A stretch of 43,364 nucleotides of DNA from an uncultured Blautia sp. (GTDB lineage: Bacteria; Bacillota; Clostridia; Lachnospirales; Lachnospiraceae). The notes below the pieces were generated by a model, which saw nothing but the letters and a program-made list of their open reading frames with translations, was not told the DNA's origin and did not search any database. Below are positions 43,324-43,364 of the stretch, one piece after another. A program made the translations under genes and the position numbers. The stretch's first letter is position 1; the number at the start of each line of letters is the position of its first letter. The stretch covers positions 1 to 43,364 of the forward strand of contig CAMNTH010000026.1 in assembly GCA_946557785.1 (NCBI GenBank), given 5' to 3'.

Positions 43324-43364
43324 CTTTTGTATTTTGTTTATTATTTACACAAACGATACATATA

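Noticed and set aside
1..43364. CRISPR array, insertion sequences, toxin-antitoxin or defence genes
   Set aside because: I found no regular spacer-repeat array, no transposase frames and no such motifs; nearly all the window is accounted for by housekeeping genes.

Overview
This window is a block of conserved housekeeping genes from a Firmicute, most likely a Lachnospiraceae-type Clostridium relative. The evidence is the B. subtilis-like cluster rimP-nusA-rnpM(ylxR)-ylxQ-infB-rbfA-nrnA-truB-ribF followed by rpsO-pnp, the dgt-dnaG-rpoD-trmK-nif3 replication/transcription cluster, a class A RNase P RNA, strong AGGAGG ribosome binding sites, moderate GC and very regular TTGnnn-17-TATAAT promoters. 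The genus cannot be fixed by eye.

Layout, left to right. (1) 1-4310: a small DUF1292 gene on the + strand, then, read leftwards on the - strand, rpsO, pnp, nrdG and dut. rpsO has its own promoter and a hairpin leader; a terminator and a long imperfect hairpin separate rpsO from pnp. (2) 4382-14840: a Na/phosphate symporter with a PhoU-like tail, and upstream of it the rimP-to-ribF translation/transcription operon. That operon starts at a clear promoter, and an intrinsic-terminator-like hairpin lies between the promoter and rimP, the architecture known for NusA autoregulation in B. subtilis. IF-2 carries a very long Arg/Gly/Asn-rich disordered N-terminus. (3) 14880-19203: a ParC/ParE-type type IIA topoisomerase pair. 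(4) 19262-22586: tRNA-Glu(CUC) with promoter and terminator, a DUF362-type protein and a MATE transporter. (5) 22591-32544: a PAS-GGDEF-EAL cyclic-di-GMP protein, and a single-promoter operon folC-pheA-DUF815 ATPase-ppx-ppk1 linking folate, phenylalanine and polyphosphate genes. (6) 32619-35235: a PF06541 membrane protein, pyrB-pyrI and a family 2 glycosyltransferase. (7) 35258-42853 (- strand): RNase P RNA, a TGS/ThrRS-like nucleoside kinase, Nif3-like protein, TrmK, RpoD, DnaG and a dGTPase-family HD hydrolase. (8) 42854-43364: no complete gene, but a 21-nt tRNA 3'-end fragment next to a terminator, which looks like the attachment-site boundary of an integrative element continuing beyond the right edge.

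I see no CRISPR array, insertion sequence, toxin-antitoxin pair or defence island, and no clear undescribed multi-gene system. The most interesting signals are regulatory RNA candidates (rimP leader, pnp leader, rpsO leader), the IF-2 extension, a helical-phase direct repeat upstream of the c-di-GMP gene, and the probable attachment site at the right edge. Gene functions are read from recognisable motifs; promoters, terminators and RNA structures were identified by eye and not computed.
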